The position numbers were made by a program, and so were the translations under genes. Below are positions 38,718 to 48,019 of a stretch of DNA of 64,000 nt, in pieces. The stretch is taken from NCBI RefSeq assembly GCF_007362775.1, contig NZ_CP041692.1:2170001-2234000 (forward strand). Reading direction: 5' to 3'. The notes beneath the pieces were generated by a model. That model did not search any database. It was given only the letters and a program-made list of their open reading frames with translations, and was not told the DNA's origin. The stretch is from Microlunatus elymi (GTDB lineage: Bacteria > Actinomycetota > Actinomycetes > Propionibacteriales > Propionibacteriaceae). Numbering within the stretch: position 1 is the first letter of the stretch; every line of letters begins with the position of its first letter.

Positions 38718-39494
38718 GAGTCTGAGCGCCCCTCTGACCATCGTTCGGATCACCTCGTCCACGGGCCAACGCATCTCGGCCTTGTCCCAGTCGATGACGG
38801 CGGAAACCTCCTCACCGTCGAAGAACAGATTGGTCTCCTGATAGTCGCCGTGGATCATCTGAAGTCGGTCGGCTGCGACCGGACGCCAGTCGACGGTTGG
38901 CCCGGTGGACAGCCAGTTGATCTTGCTCTGCAGGTGCTCTCGAGCCCACCTGTCCTGCTCGGTCTGATCACTCCGCGACTCGACCTCCTCCAGCAGCGAC
39001 GTGATCTTCGCCGGCGCGGCGTCCAGCGTCTCGCTCCGCAGCTGCGAACTCGGCGGCTCGGTGGGGAAGTCCTCGAACGCTCGATGCAGCAGAGCCAGTG
39101 TCCGTCCCATCGCGCCGGCGTGGCCGGCCGTCAGGTCGTCCTTGCCGAGCTGGGTGCCGTTGGCGAACTCGAAGAGCGAAAAGAACACCCCGTCACGGTT
39201 CACGACGATCGACCCATCCGCAGTCGGGATCGCCGCTGGAGCAGGGATCTGCCGTGCTCGTGCGTGCGCGATCACCGCGTGCTCATGATCGACCTGCTCA
39301 CGCAGCCGGCGCCGATGCCGCCGCAGTACCACCCGTCGTTGCTCGGTGGTCACGATGAAGGTGTCGTTCATGGTGCCGGAGGTCGCGCGCGTCATCGAGA
39401 TCGCCGGCTCCAGCTGCCAGCACGCCAGCACCGGCTTGGCCTCGACCACTCCGACTTGATCAGCTGAGGTCACCGCACGACTGTAACGGAGCAC
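38715..39494 (-). CDS. phosphotransferase (APH family), apparently C-terminally truncated
   Basis: The 259-residue product has the APH fold: N-lobe VVLRRHRRRL, MIHGDYQETNLFF catalytic loop and VIDWDKAEMRWP metal motif. Only about 25 residues follow the IDWD motif, whereas family members usually continue another 60-100 residues with C-lobe helices. The stop codon is the first triplet of palindrome C, which suggests the insertion shortened the gene. An intact catalytic core may still fold poorly. Start at 39494 is uncertain. Confidence 0.75.
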   Translation of the reverse strand: MLRYSRAVTSADQVGVVEAKPVLACWQLEPAISMTRATSGTMNDTFIVTTEQRRVVLRRHRRRLREQVDHEHAVIAHARARQIPAPAAIPTADGSIVVNRDGVFFSLFEFANGTQLGKDDLTAGHAGAMGRTLALLHRAFEDFPTEPPSSQLRSETLDAAPAKITSLLEEVESRSDQTEQDRWAREHLQSKINWLSTGPTVDWRPVAADRLQMIHGDYQETNLFFDGEEVSAVIDWDKAEMRWPVDEVIRTMVRGALRL

Positions 39495-39557
39495 GGACGT
39501 CGCTCTCGGTGATCAGCGTCGAGCCGCGCCACCGGGGTCGTGGGTTGCGGACCGGGA

Positions 39558-40358
39558 TCAGCGGAGGTTCAGGGCGGCGGTGAGATGCTGCCAGGCGCGG
39601 CGTCCGAGTTCTGCATCGGCCCCGGGCGTGCCGCCGCGCAGCATCGTCTGCCCGCCTCGCACGATCGGCTCTCCCGGCAATACGGTCCGGTGGCCCGCGG
39701 TCGGATGGCTGATCACGGTGGTCTCAAGATCGTGGTCGTGACGGCGGCGCGCGATCCGCCCGGCGAAGTCCACCGACGGCCAGACCTGATCATCGCCGCC
39801 GGCGACCAAGATCAACTCTCCGCGGATCTTCTCCACCGGAAGGCTCGCTTCATCGACCTCGGCAGGATGCGCAGCCAGGCTCGCCGCGTACAGATCACGA
39901 AATGCCGGCGGCTGCTCGGTCGGCCACGCATCCCGAACCAGCGGCACGTAGGGGACTGGGTGTCCGGCGCGGGTCCAGTGTGACGTCTCCCGGTCGCCGT
40001 CCCAGCCGCCCCACACCACCGAGGTCGGCGCAAACGCCACCGTGGCGGTGATCCGTACGTCGTCGGCGGCGATCAGCAGGGCCGCCTCGGCGCCGAACGA
40101 GGTTCCGATCACCGCCAGCCGATCGCACTCGAGGGCCAGCAGGTCCAGCGCGTCCGCGAACAACTCCAGCGGCACCTCGTACGGCCCGGGCTGCAGTCCC
40201 GGCCCGCCGAACCACCGCAGCGGCCGCACGGTCGCACCGTGCCGAGCCAGCAACTCGGCTCGACCATGATCAATTCGCCCGCTGGATCCCGCCAGCAGCA
40301 GCACCCCGATCCCGACGGGATCGTCGGGATGCACCACCTCCGCCGGCAAGATCATCAC
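39558..40358 (-). CDS. alpha/beta hydrolase, BAAT/acyl-CoA-thioester-hydrolase type
   Basis: The 266-residue protein has GVLLLAGSSGRIDHGRAELLARHG at the N-terminus and the nucleophile elbow VIGTSFGAEAALL. GGDDQVWPS supplies the acid and AGHRTVLPG the base His, all characteristic of the BAAT C-terminal domain. It may hydrolyse acyl-CoA or act as an acyltransferase; no signal peptide is seen. The usual Cys nucleophile of human BAAT is Ser here. It is monocistronic on the minus strand. Confidence 0.83.
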   Translation of the reverse strand: MMILPAEVVHPDDPVGIGVLLLAGSSGRIDHGRAELLARHGATVRPLRWFGGPGLQPGPYEVPLELFADALDLLALECDRLAVIGTSFGAEAALLIAADDVRITATVAFAPTSVVWGGWDGDRETSHWTRAGHPVPYVPLVRDAWPTEQPPAFRDLYAASLAAHPAEVDEASLPVEKIRGELILVAGGDDQVWPSVDFAGRIARRRHDHDLETTVISHPTAGHRTVLPGEPIVRGGQTMLRGGTPGADAELGRRAWQHLTAALNLR

Positions 40359-40609
40359 CGCACTCTAACCTCGTCGCCATCACCGAGTCGGCAGCAGCGG
40401 GAGTCGGTCGCCCGTTGCGGTCACTGTCCAGCACGAGTTGGGTTCGGTCCGTCTGTTGCGTGCGTTTCCGGTCCAGCGGCGCTTGTTCGGATCCGAGGAG
40501 GTTCTGGTGGCGAGAAGTGGTTTATGGGTGCGCGAACTCCTGCGATTTCGCGAGCGTCCTGTTCGACTCGAGCCGCTCTCGCCGTCCGAACCTTGAAACG
40601 CCGGCATCC
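40359..40609. other. gap without convincing gene
   Basis: The 342-bp interval 40359-40700 has no supported gene. One + strand frame (about 40437-40599, reading ELGSVRLLRAFPVQRRLFGS) looks vaguely protein-like but has no start context and no recognised homologue pattern. It could be a decayed fragment. The remainder of the gap is palindrome D. Confidence 0.4.
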
Positions 40610-40695
40610 TTCGCGAACACAATCCCCCGCGCAAAGTGCATTCGGAGCCGGTTACGCCCGGAATCGCACATTGCGCGGGGGACTGTGTTCGCGAA
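40610..40695. repeat. 86-nt palindrome (element D)
   Basis: About 34-nt arms (40610-40643, 40661-40695) start TTCGCGAACACAATCCCCC and end GGGGGACTGTGTTCGCGAA, with a 17-nt loop. Mismatches are few. The element lies 5 bp from the stop of the minus-strand oxidoreductase and could be a terminator for it or a mobile palindrome. Confidence 0.85.
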
Positions 40696-40700
40696 CCTGA

Positions 40701-42029
40701 TCAGCGGGAGAGGTCGACTCCCAGCTTCAGGTCGTCCAACGTCACCGGCCGTCCGGTGGCGAGCGACTCGTTGCCCATCATGCCGACGGAGATCGAACGC
40801 AGGCCGTCCTTGTAGTCGGACGGGCGTTCCAGCGGGTCGTCGCCCGGACCCTGGAAGACGTCCTTGAGCAGCAGCACGTCGCCACCGCCGTGACCGCCCG
40901 CGCCCTCGGTGATCTCGATCTCCTGAGCCGGCTGCCAATGTCGTTGCAGGGTGAGCTTCTGGCCACCGTGCCGGCCGGCGTCCTCGGGCAGCGCGCTCGG
41001 GTCGACGATCACGTTGCCGTCGTCATCGGTGAGCACGGCGGCGCGTTCGATCACCTCCAGCTCGGCGCGGCCCTCGGTGCCGTTGACCGCGACCCGGTAG
41101 CCCTCCCACGGGGAGTGCGCGTTCAGCGCGTACGACAGGGTCGGCCCGCCGGCGTAGTCGACGATCACCGCCAGGTTGTCCTCGGTGCTGACGCCGGGAC
41201 CGAACACGTCCTGGTCACGCCGGTAGCCGTCGTAGGACTCGTTGTCGTAGTAGAGCGCCTTCAGCTTCTCGTCGGTACGAAGATCAAGTTCCCACGGGCT
41301 GTGCGGTCCGTCGTGGGTGCCGCGCTCGGCCCGATCGGGCAGCGCCCGGGCCGGAGCGTTCTGATCGCCGTAGAACCGGACCCCGCCGCGGGCGTACACC
41401 TGCTGAGGTACGTCGGCGATCCACCAGTTGACCAGGTCGAAGTGATGCGAGGCCTTGTGGATCAGCAGTCCGCCGGAGTTCTCCTTGTTGCGGTGCCAGC
41501 GGCGGAAGTAGTCGGCGCCGTGGGCGGTGTCCAGCACCCACTCGAAGGTGACCGACAGGGGAGTGCCGATCCGGCCGGACTTGATCAACTCCTTCAACGC
41601 ACTGTTACGCGGGGAGTAGCGGTAGTTGTGCGTGACCACGACCTGCTTGCCGGTCCGCTCGACCGCCTCGACGATCCGGCGGGCCGATTCCGGGTTGATC
41701 GTCAGCGGCTTCTCCACCACCACGTCGACACCGGCGTCCAGGCCGCGGACGATGTAGTCGGCGTGCGTGTAGTCGGGGGAGGTGATGATCACTCGGTCGG
41801 CCTGCTGATCGGCGATCACCTTCTCAAGATCATCTCCGGAGCCGGTGATGATCTTGGAGGTGTCCAGTCCGGCGTCGGCCAGCCGGCCCAGGTGATACTC
41901 GACCCGGCCGGGGTTGCTGTCCAGCAGACCGACCAGTTCGGCATCGGCGGCATGATCACCGGTGATCGCGGACAGGTACATCTGCACCCGGCCACCGGCT
42001 CCGACGACGACATAACGTCGCTTGCTCAC
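40701..42029 (-). CDS. Gfo/Idh/MocA-family oxidoreductase (sugar catabolism)
   Basis: The 442-residue NAD(P)-dependent oxidoreductase starts at GTG 42029 behind AAAGGGA. The Rossmann motif is YVVVGAGGRVQMYLSAI, and VVEKPLTINPESAR gives the conserved catalytic Lys. HKASHHFDLVNWW is typical of the family. It is the last gene of the leftward SBP-permease-permease-oxidoreductase group, separated from the permease by palindrome E. It probably acts on the sugar imported by that transporter. Confidence 0.88.
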   Translation of the reverse strand: MSKRRYVVVGAGGRVQMYLSAITGDHAADAELVGLLDSNPGRVEYHLGRLADAGLDTSKIITGSGDDLEKVIADQQADRVIITSPDYTHADYIVRGLDAGVDVVVEKPLTINPESARRIVEAVERTGKQVVVTHNYRYSPRNSALKELIKSGRIGTPLSVTFEWVLDTAHGADYFRRWHRNKENSGGLLIHKASHHFDLVNWWIADVPQQVYARGGVRFYGDQNAPARALPDRAERGTHDGPHSPWELDLRTDEKLKALYYDNESYDGYRRDQDVFGPGVSTEDNLAVIVDYAGGPTLSYALNAHSPWEGYRVAVNGTEGRAELEVIERAAVLTDDDGNVIVDPSALPEDAGRHGGQKLTLQRHWQPAQEIEITEGAGGHGGGDVLLLKDVFQGPGDDPLERPSDYKDGLRSISVGMMGNESLATGRPVTLDDLKLGVDLSR

Positions 42030-42062
42030 GGGATTCCCTTTCTCAGAAATTCGCTTGGGCCC

Positions 42063-42117
42063 GCGTTCCCGCGCAGGTTCGGTGCTCCGGCGCAAGCTGG
42101 AACCTGCGCGGGAGCGC
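42063..42117. repeat. palindrome inside the sugar operon (element E)
   Basis: 18-nt arms (42063-42080 and 42100-42117) share the perfect 14-bp core TCCCGCGCAGGTTC/GAACCTGCGCGGGA. The 19-nt loop allows a minor inner pairing. It lies between the permease stop (42150) and the oxidoreductase start (42029), where it may limit transcription into the last gene. Confidence 0.85.
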
Positions 42118-42149
42118 CGAGGGTGCGCGCGAGCGGATGTGGCGTCAGC

Positions 42150-43064
42150 TCACTTGATGCCGGTGGTGGAGATGCCCCTGATCAGGTACTTCTGGCCGAA
42201 GAGGAAGATCAGGAAGACCGGGATCAGGGTGAGGATGGACATGGAGAACATGCCGCCCCAGTCGCTGCCGCTGGTCGCGTCGAGGAACTGCGACAGCGCG
42301 ACCGGGCTGGTGTACTTGTCCGGCGAGGTCAGGTAGATCAGTGCGCCGAAGAAGTCGTTCCAGGTCCAGATGAAGGTGAAGATCACCGTGGTGGCGATCG
42401 CCGGCACCATCAGCGGCAGCATGATCCGGGAGAAGATCCGCCAGTGACCGCAGCCGTCCAGCCGGGCGGCCTCGTCCAGCTCGCGCGGGATGCCGCGGAT
42501 GAACTGCACCATCAGGAACACGAAGAACGCGTCGGTGGCCAGGAACTTCGGCAGGATCAACGGGATGAACGTGTTCACCCAGCCGATGTTGTTGAAGATG
42601 ATGTACTGCGGCACGATCACCACATGGATCGGCAGCATCAGCGTCATCAGCATGATCGCGAACCAGAGCGTACGACCGCGGAACTTCAACCGGGCAAAGG
42701 CGTACGCGGCCAACGCACACGACATCACGTTGCCGAGGATCGCCCCGATCACCACGATCGCGGAGTTGATCAGGTAGTGCCCGAACGGCGACGAAAGGGC
42801 GTTCCAGCCGCGGATGTAGTTGTCGATCGTCGGGTGGGTCAGCCACAGCCCCGGTGAACGGAAGATCAGATTGTTCGGCCGGAACGAGCTGACGATCAGC
42901 CACAGCAGCGGATAGATCATCAGCAGCCCGACGGCGATCAGCAGGGTGTGCTTGATCGTGGACCTGATCCGCGAGCGGACCAGATAGCGACGGTGCGCTG
43001 CGGCATGGGCCGCCTCGAACGTCGACGCCTGCTCGCGCGGGTTGGTGGTCAGCGTCTCAGTCAT
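42150..43064 (-). CDS. carbohydrate ABC transporter permease (MalG/LacG type)
   Basis: The 304-residue membrane protein has about six helices starting near residue 38. The EAA loop is REL DEAARLDGCGHWRIFSRIMLPLM in the standard location, which contacts the ATPase. It is the second permease of a CUT1-type sugar importer. It overlaps the upstream permease gene by 8 bp. No dedicated ATPase lies in the operon, so a shared MsmK/MsiK-type ATPase elsewhere is probable. Confidence 0.93.
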   Translation of the reverse strand: MTETLTTNPREQASTFEAAHAAAHRRYLVRSRIRSTIKHTLLIAVGLLMIYPLLWLIVSSFRPNNLIFRSPGLWLTHPTIDNYIRGWNALSSPFGHYLINSAIVVIGAILGNVMSCALAAYAFARLKFRGRTLWFAIMLMTLMLPIHVVIVPQYIIFNNIGWVNTFIPLILPKFLATDAFFVFLMVQFIRGIPRELDEAARLDGCGHWRIFSRIMLPLMVPAIATTVIFTFIWTWNDFFGALIYLTSPDKYTSPVALSQFLDATSGSDWGGMFSMSILTLIPVFLIFLFGQKYLIRGISTTGIK

Positions 43065-44016
43065 CGTAGAACACCCAATACTTGGAGGCGAAGAAGTTGA
43101 TGGCGGTGAAGATCGAGATGATCACCAGCAGCACCCAGGCCATCGCCGAGGCGTAGCCCATCTGGAACTGGCCGAATCCCTTCTGGTACAGGTAAAGCGT
43201 GAAGAACATCGTCGAGTCGGACGGACCGCCGGTGCCGCCGGAGACGACGAACGCCTGGGTGAAGGACTGGAAGGCGCCGATGATCTGCAACACCAGGTTG
43301 AAGAAGATGATCGGCGACAGCATCGGCAGGGTGATCTTGGCGAACCGGTGCCAGCGGGTGGCGCCGTCGACGGCGGCGGCCTCGTAATACATCTCCGGGA
43401 TCTGCCGCAGTCCGGCCAGGAAGATCACCATCGGTGACCCGAACGTCCATACGTGCAACAGGATGATGGTGCCCAGCGCGTACTTCGGGTCGGAGATCCA
43501 GCCGATGGTGGAGTGGATACCGATCGCGTTCAGCGCCTGGTTGACCAGGCCGTCGGTGCCGAACATCTGCCGCCACAGCACCGCGATCGCGACCGAGGAG
43601 CCGAGCATCGACGGCAGGTAGAAGATCGACCGGTAGAACGACAGCGCCCGCATGCCCTTGTCCAGCAGCACCGCGATCGCCAGCGCCAAGATCAACTGCA
43701 GCGGTACGCCGACGAACACGTAGATGAAGGTGACCTTCAACGAGTGGATCAGCCGGTCGTCGTGCAGCATCCGGGTGAAGTTCTCCAGCCCGACCCACTG
43801 CGGCGCCTGGATCATGTTGTAGTCGGTGAACGACAGATACAACGAGATCAACATCGGCCCGATCGTGATCACGATCAGACCGACCAGCCACGGGAGAAGG
43901 AAGAGATAGCCGGCCTTGTTGTCCCGGCCCTCCTCCTTCGCCCGTGCGCGACGTTCCTCCTTCGTGCGCAGGCGTGGGCCACGCTTCAGTGAACTCAGTT
44001 CCGAGATTGCGCTCAT
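43057..44016 (-). CDS. carbohydrate ABC transporter permease (MalF/LacF type)
   Basis: The 319-residue permease has a charged cytoplasmic N-terminus (KRGPRLRTKEERRARAKEEG) then six helices beginning GYLFLLPWLVGLIVI. The EAA loop YYEAAAVDGATRWHRFAKITLPML is conserved. It pairs with the downstream permease, whose start overlaps its stop by 8 bp. It forms the membrane core of the sugar importer together with the binding protein upstream. Confidence 0.93.
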   Translation of the reverse strand: MSAISELSSLKRGPRLRTKEERRARAKEEGRDNKAGYLFLLPWLVGLIVITIGPMLISLYLSFTDYNMIQAPQWVGLENFTRMLHDDRLIHSLKVTFIYVFVGVPLQLILALAIAVLLDKGMRALSFYRSIFYLPSMLGSSVAIAVLWRQMFGTDGLVNQALNAIGIHSTIGWISDPKYALGTIILLHVWTFGSPMVIFLAGLRQIPEMYYEAAAVDGATRWHRFAKITLPMLSPIIFFNLVLQIIGAFQSFTQAFVVSGGTGGPSDSTMFFTLYLYQKGFGQFQMGYASAMAWVLLVIISIFTAINFFASKYWVFYDD

Positions 44017-44068
44017 GGTGTGACTGTTACCTACTCCCGCGGAGGGTGCTTACCGGTGACGCTGGAAA

Positions 44069-45373
44069 CTACGACGCCTGCTGGATGTTGGAGTTGACCT
44101 CGTCCACGAACTTGGTGGCCGCGTCGTTGATGTTGATCCGGCCGAACAGCAGGTCGGTCTGGTAGCGGTTCAGCACGTCACCGAGATTGCCGGCGCCGGG
44201 CGGCGGGGCGACCGGGGTGTCGCCGAGCTCGGGCTTGATGTCGGCGATGAACTGCGCCGCGACCTTGCCGGTGTCGGTCAACTTCGGTGTGATCTCCTTG
44301 ACGATCTCGGTGTTGGCCGGCAGGCCCCGCTCGTCCAGGTTGATGTTGGCTGCCTCGGTGCTGTTCACCCACCAGTCGATCAGCTTGCCGGCAGCCTCCG
44401 GGTACTTCGTCCGGCTGGAGGCCGACCACAGCATCGACGCCTTGTACCACGCCTTGCGATCGGCCACGTTGCCGGTCATCGTCGGGTAGCGCAGCATCTT
44501 GATCTCGCTGCCGACCGATTCGGTGACCGTGGTGAGCTGGTTGCTCCAGTTCAGCGCGATGCCGACCTTGCCGGTGGCGAACATGTTCTGGTCGGTGGAC
44601 TTGCCCTGATCCTCGCTGATCGCCGAGGCGCCCGGGATCGCCTTCGCCTTCTCGAAGTCCAGCATCATCTGCAGGTACGGGATGATGTCCTGCGCGGTGA
44701 AGCCGAGCTTCCCGTCGGCGGTGTACTCGTCCTTGCCGTTCTGCCGAAGCCAGGCCTGCAGCAGGTTGTCGCTGAACAGGCTGGCGCTGCCGAAGGTGCC
44801 GGACGGGGACTTCTTGGTGACCTCGGCCGCGATGGCCTTGTAGTCGTCCCAGGTCCAGGTCTTGTCGTCGGGGATGTCGACCCCGGCAGCCTTGAAGACC
44901 TTCGGGTTGACCATGAACGCCAGGCTGTTGATGCCGGCGTTGATGCCGACCAGCTTGCCGTCGACCTTGCCCGCATCCACCGTACCGGCCTGGAACTTGT
45001 CGGTGTTGACGTACTTGCTCAGGTCGAGCAGGGCGCCCTTGGTGCCGTACTCGCTAATGTAGGCCATGTCCATCTGGATGATGTCGGGCGCGTTGTTCGC
45101 CGCGGTCTGGGTGGCCAGCTTGTCCCAGTAGCTCGACCACTCGCCGGGCTGGGCCTTGATGGTGACCTTCGGGTTGGCCTTCATGTAGGCAGCGATGGCT
45201 GCGTTGGTGTTCTTGTTGCGTACGGGGTTTCCCCACCATCCGAACGCGAGGGTTGCGGTGCCGTCTCCGGAGTCGGAGCCGCCTCCCGAATTGCTGCAGG
45301 CAGAGAGCCCGACTGTCGATGCCGTCGCGGCCAGGGCCGCACCGGTCAAGAACTGCCTTCTGCTGATGGACAT
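44069..45373 (-). CDS. extracellular sugar-binding lipoprotein of ABC transporter
   Basis: The 434-residue family 1 solute-binding protein begins MSISRRQFLTGAALAATAST, with a Tat-like RRQF motif. Lipobox GLSACS follows near residue 30, so the mature protein is a lipoprotein facing the cell exterior. Later features are FGWWGNPVRNKNTNAAIAAY, DIIQMDMAYISEYG and LNWSNQLTTV. It delivers a carbohydrate to the permeases downstream, which follow within 60 bp. GGAAGG precedes ATG 45373. Confidence 0.93.
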   Translation of the reverse strand: MSISRRQFLTGAALAATASTVGLSACSNSGGGSDSGDGTATLAFGWWGNPVRNKNTNAAIAAYMKANPKVTIKAQPGEWSSYWDKLATQTAANNAPDIIQMDMAYISEYGTKGALLDLSKYVNTDKFQAGTVDAGKVDGKLVGINAGINSLAFMVNPKVFKAAGVDIPDDKTWTWDDYKAIAAEVTKKSPSGTFGSASLFSDNLLQAWLRQNGKDEYTADGKLGFTAQDIIPYLQMMLDFEKAKAIPGASAISEDQGKSTDQNMFATGKVGIALNWSNQLTTVTESVGSEIKMLRYPTMTGNVADRKAWYKASMLWSASSRTKYPEAAGKLIDWWVNSTEAANINLDERGLPANTEIVKEITPKLTDTGKVAAQFIADIKPELGDTPVAPPPGAGNLGDVLNRYQTDLLFGRININDAATKFVDEVNSNIQQAS

Positions 45374-45397
45374 GTACGGCGACCTTCCACGTTGAGT

Positions 45398-45499
45398 GAA
45401 CCGCTTTCCGAAGCAAGGTAAGCGAGCAGTGACCTTTTGGTCAACTACTGCGTGCCAGCTTTCGCAAATCGTTGCCGAAGCGTCGGTAAATCGCTTTCC
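45398..45499. promoter_or_regulatory. candidate LacI-type operator pair
   Basis: GTAAATCGCTTTCC (45486-45499) is a pseudo-palindrome about a central CG, and GTGAACCGCTTTCC near 45396-45408 repeats CGCTTTCC. This is the form of LacI-family operators, upstream of the sugar-binding protein gene. No LacI regulator is encoded in the window, so the match is unverified. Confidence 0.4.
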
Positions 45500-45638
45500 C
45501 GACGCCGCTTGGAGAGGGCAGATTACCAACAATCGGAACGTTTCACTTCGGGCCCGTCCCGGCAGCAGGCAGCGGATGGTCGACCCGGAGGACAACCCGG
45601 ACCTCCGGGATCGGCCCATTCGACGCCAAGCGGCCGCG

Positions 45639-47255
45639 TCAGCGAAAGCCGTTGGCGGCGGTGCGGGCGGGCACCGTCTCGGCGTAGATCCAGGCGGTGA
45701 AGAACGGGGTGAGGTCGATCGTGGTCTGCTGCTGCGCGGCGGCCATCCAGTCCTCCAGGCTGGACGGCTCCCGGCGTTGCACCCACTGCCGGGACAGTCG
45801 GAAGAAGGCGTCGTCGCCGATCACGTTCCGCAGCGCCTGCAGCGTCATCGGCCCGCGGTAGTAGACCGCGTCGAAGAGGTGATCCTTGCCCGGATCGTTC
45901 ATCGGGATCCGCCAGAAGGCCTGATTGTCCTTCAGCCGGTCGTAGTCGGCGTTCAGTTGATCATCGGCGCTGCGGCCCCCCGTCCGCTCGGCCCGCAGCC
46001 AGACCGAGAAGGAGGCGTACGCCTCGTTGTCGAAGATGTCGTTCCACTGCTCCATGGTCACGGTGTCGCCGAACCACATGTGCGCCTGCTCGTGGGTGAT
46101 CAGGTCGGTCGCGTCGTCGGAGGCGATCGCCCGCGCCGCGTAGACCGGCCGGGTCGCCGCCTCCAGACCGTCGTACCAGAGCCGGTGTGCCGGCACGATG
46201 CCGCCGAGTTGGTGGTAGGGGTAGGTGCCCCAGTAGCTCGCCAACTGGGCGACGATCTCGGGGGTCCGGGCCAGATTGGCGAACGCCTTCTGCCGGGTTT
46301 CCTTCGGCAGCTGGTCCGACACCGCGTACAGGTAGGGCATACCGTCGGCGGTGCCCTTCTTGATCTCGTACTGGCCGATCGAGATGAACGACTGGTAGGT
46401 GTCCATCGTCTGGTCGGTGACCCAGCGCCAGCGGTCGTAGGCGCCTCCCCGATTGCCGTCGACGTGGGTGAAGGAGGCCAGCCGTCCGTTGCTGATCGCC
46501 TCCATCCCGGCTGGCACGGTGATCGTCACCTGGTACGTCGCGGGATCGTCCGGGTAGTCGTTGGACGGATACCACCAGGCGGCACCCTCGGGTTCGCCGG
46601 CGGCGGTCACCTCATCCCCGGTGACGTACCACGGTGTGCTGTTGTTGATCTTGTAATCGGCCGGATTCCCTGCGTAGGAAACGATCACGGTGAACGGCTT
46701 TCCGGCCCGCAGTGATCGTTTCGGGGTGATCTTGACGTCGTACGGACTCTCGCGCGCGAACTCGGCTGCGGCATCGCCGACGATCACCGCGCTGACCGGC
46801 AACACCAGGTCGAGGTAGAAGGAATCCAGTCGGTGCTCGGCCCGTGCGGTGATCGTGGTCCGGCCAACCAGGGCCTGCGACTGGGGCCGCCAACTGACGT
46901 CGATCGCGTACTTCTGCACGTCGTAACCGCCGTTGCCGTAATAGGGATAGTACGGATCGCCGGCGCCGGAACTGCCGTCATTGCGGCTGCCCGGATCGAC
47001 CGGCTCGACCGGGCCGTACGAATGCGCGTTGCGGTCCAGCGTCCGGGAGACGAACGGGATCACCGCGAGCGCAACGATCATGATCACCACCAGCGAGATG
47101 ATCATGATGCCGGAGGTCCAGGACCAGCCTTCGTGGATGGTGTGGCGACCATGATCGGCCGGTTGTTGATCATGAGCCGGTCGCACAGGTTGCGGCGGCG
47201 GCCGGCCGAAGGTCCGCGCCGGTCGTCGGGTGTTCAGCGGATCATCGCTCGACAT
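45639..47255 (-). CDS. membrane-anchored M1-family zinc metallopeptidase
   Basis: The 538-residue protein has an N-terminal cytoplasmic Pro/Arg-rich region and one transmembrane helix (about 50-72), so the catalytic part is probably outside. The zinc motif is HEQAH (His388, Glu389, His392) with a third ligand Glu411 in NEAYASF, spaced exactly as in M1 peptidases (HEXXH-18-E). The N-terminal beta domain is present, but the usual GAMEN exopeptidase loop is replaced by [16 protein letters not shown], so N-terminal specificity may differ. It overlaps recO by 14 bp. Confidence 0.9.
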   Translation of the reverse strand: MSSDDPLNTRRPARTFGRPPPQPVRPAHDQQPADHGRHTIHEGWSWTSGIMIISLVVIMIVALAVIPFVSRTLDRNAHSYGPVEPVDPGSRNDGSSGAGDPYYPYYGNGGYDVQKYAIDVSWRPQSQALVGRTTITARAEHRLDSFYLDLVLPVSAVIVGDAAAEFARESPYDVKITPKRSLRAGKPFTVIVSYAGNPADYKINNSTPWYVTGDEVTAAGEPEGAAWWYPSNDYPDDPATYQVTITVPAGMEAISNGRLASFTHVDGNRGGAYDRWRWVTDQTMDTYQSFISIGQYEIKKGTADGMPYLYAVSDQLPKETRQKAFANLARTPEIVAQLASYWGTYPYHQLGGIVPAHRLWYDGLEAATRPVYAARAIASDDATDLITHEQAHMWFGDTVTMEQWNDIFDNEAYASFSVWLRAERTGGRSADDQLNADYDRLKDNQAFWRIPMNDPGKDHLFDAVYYRGPMTLQALRNVIGDDAFFRLSRQWVQRREPSSLEDWMAAAQQQTTIDLTPFFTAWIYAETVPARTAANGFR

Positions 47256-47985
47256 GGGCCAGCGACTTCAGGTTCCGGTCCAGATGCCAGGTGGCGTAGG
47301 CGGCGGTAAGGCCGCTGGCCTGCCTGACCGCCATCGCCTCGGCATCCCGGGTCCGCGGCCAGTCGCCTTCCAGCAGCGCGCCGAGCAGGGCCAGCGTCTC
47401 GGCGGCCGGACGCGCCGACCCGGCCGGGCGGCAGTTCTCGCACACCACCCCACCGGCGGCGGGGGAGAAGGCCTGATGCGGGCCGACCGTGCCGCAGCGG
47501 GCGCAGTCGTCGAACGAGGGCGCATAACCCGCGATCGCCAGCGACCGGAGCAGATAGGAGTCCAGGATCATCGACGGCGGCCGCGGTCCGTCGGAGGTGA
47601 TCCCGGCCTCCAGCACCCGCAGTGCGCCGACCAGCAGCCGATACTGCTGCAGCGCCGGCTCGCCCTCCTCGGCGGCCAGCCGGTCGGCCATCTCCAGCAT
47701 CGCCTCGCCGGCGGTGTAGCGCGGATAGTCGGCAATCAGTCCCTGACCGAAGGCGTCCAGGGTGACTGCCTGGGTGACGACATCGAGGGTCCGCCCGGTG
47801 GCCAGTTGGATGTCGACGTGGCCGAACGGCTCCAGCCGGGCCCCGAACTTGGACGAGGTCCGGCGCACCCCCTTGGCCACCGCCCGGAGCTTGCCGTGCT
47901 CGCGGCTGAGCATGGTGACGATCCGATCGGCTTCGCCCAGCTTGTGGGTCCGCAGCACGACGGCCGCGTCACGATAGGTCGGCAC
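47242..47985 (-). CDS. recO: DNA repair protein RecO
   Basis: The 247-residue protein has an N-terminal OB fold ([41 protein letters not shown]). A helical domain follows, then a zinc-binding cluster CARCG and CENCR. RecO anneals DNA and loads RecA with RecF/RecR in the RecFOR recombination pathway. In actinobacteria it usually lies near uppS, but here four genes separate them. Expression with the M1 peptidase is implied by the overlap. Confidence 0.95.
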   Translation of the reverse strand: MPTYRDAAVVLRTHKLGEADRIVTMLSREHGKLRAVAKGVRRTSSKFGARLEPFGHVDIQLATGRTLDVVTQAVTLDAFGQGLIADYPRYTAGEAMLEMADRLAAEEGEPALQQYRLLVGALRVLEAGITSDGPRPPSMILDSYLLRSLAIAGYAPSFDDCARCGTVGPHQAFSPAAGGVVCENCRPAGSARPAAETLALLGALLEGDWPRTRDAEAMAVRQASGLTAAYATWHLDRNLKSLAHVER

Positions 47986-48019
47986 TCACACATTCTTCCC
48001 CATCGCGGTGACGCTGCAG

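Noticed and set aside
40437-40599. Possible coding remnant
   Set aside because: No start site, no recognised family and no conserved pattern; kept only as a comment.
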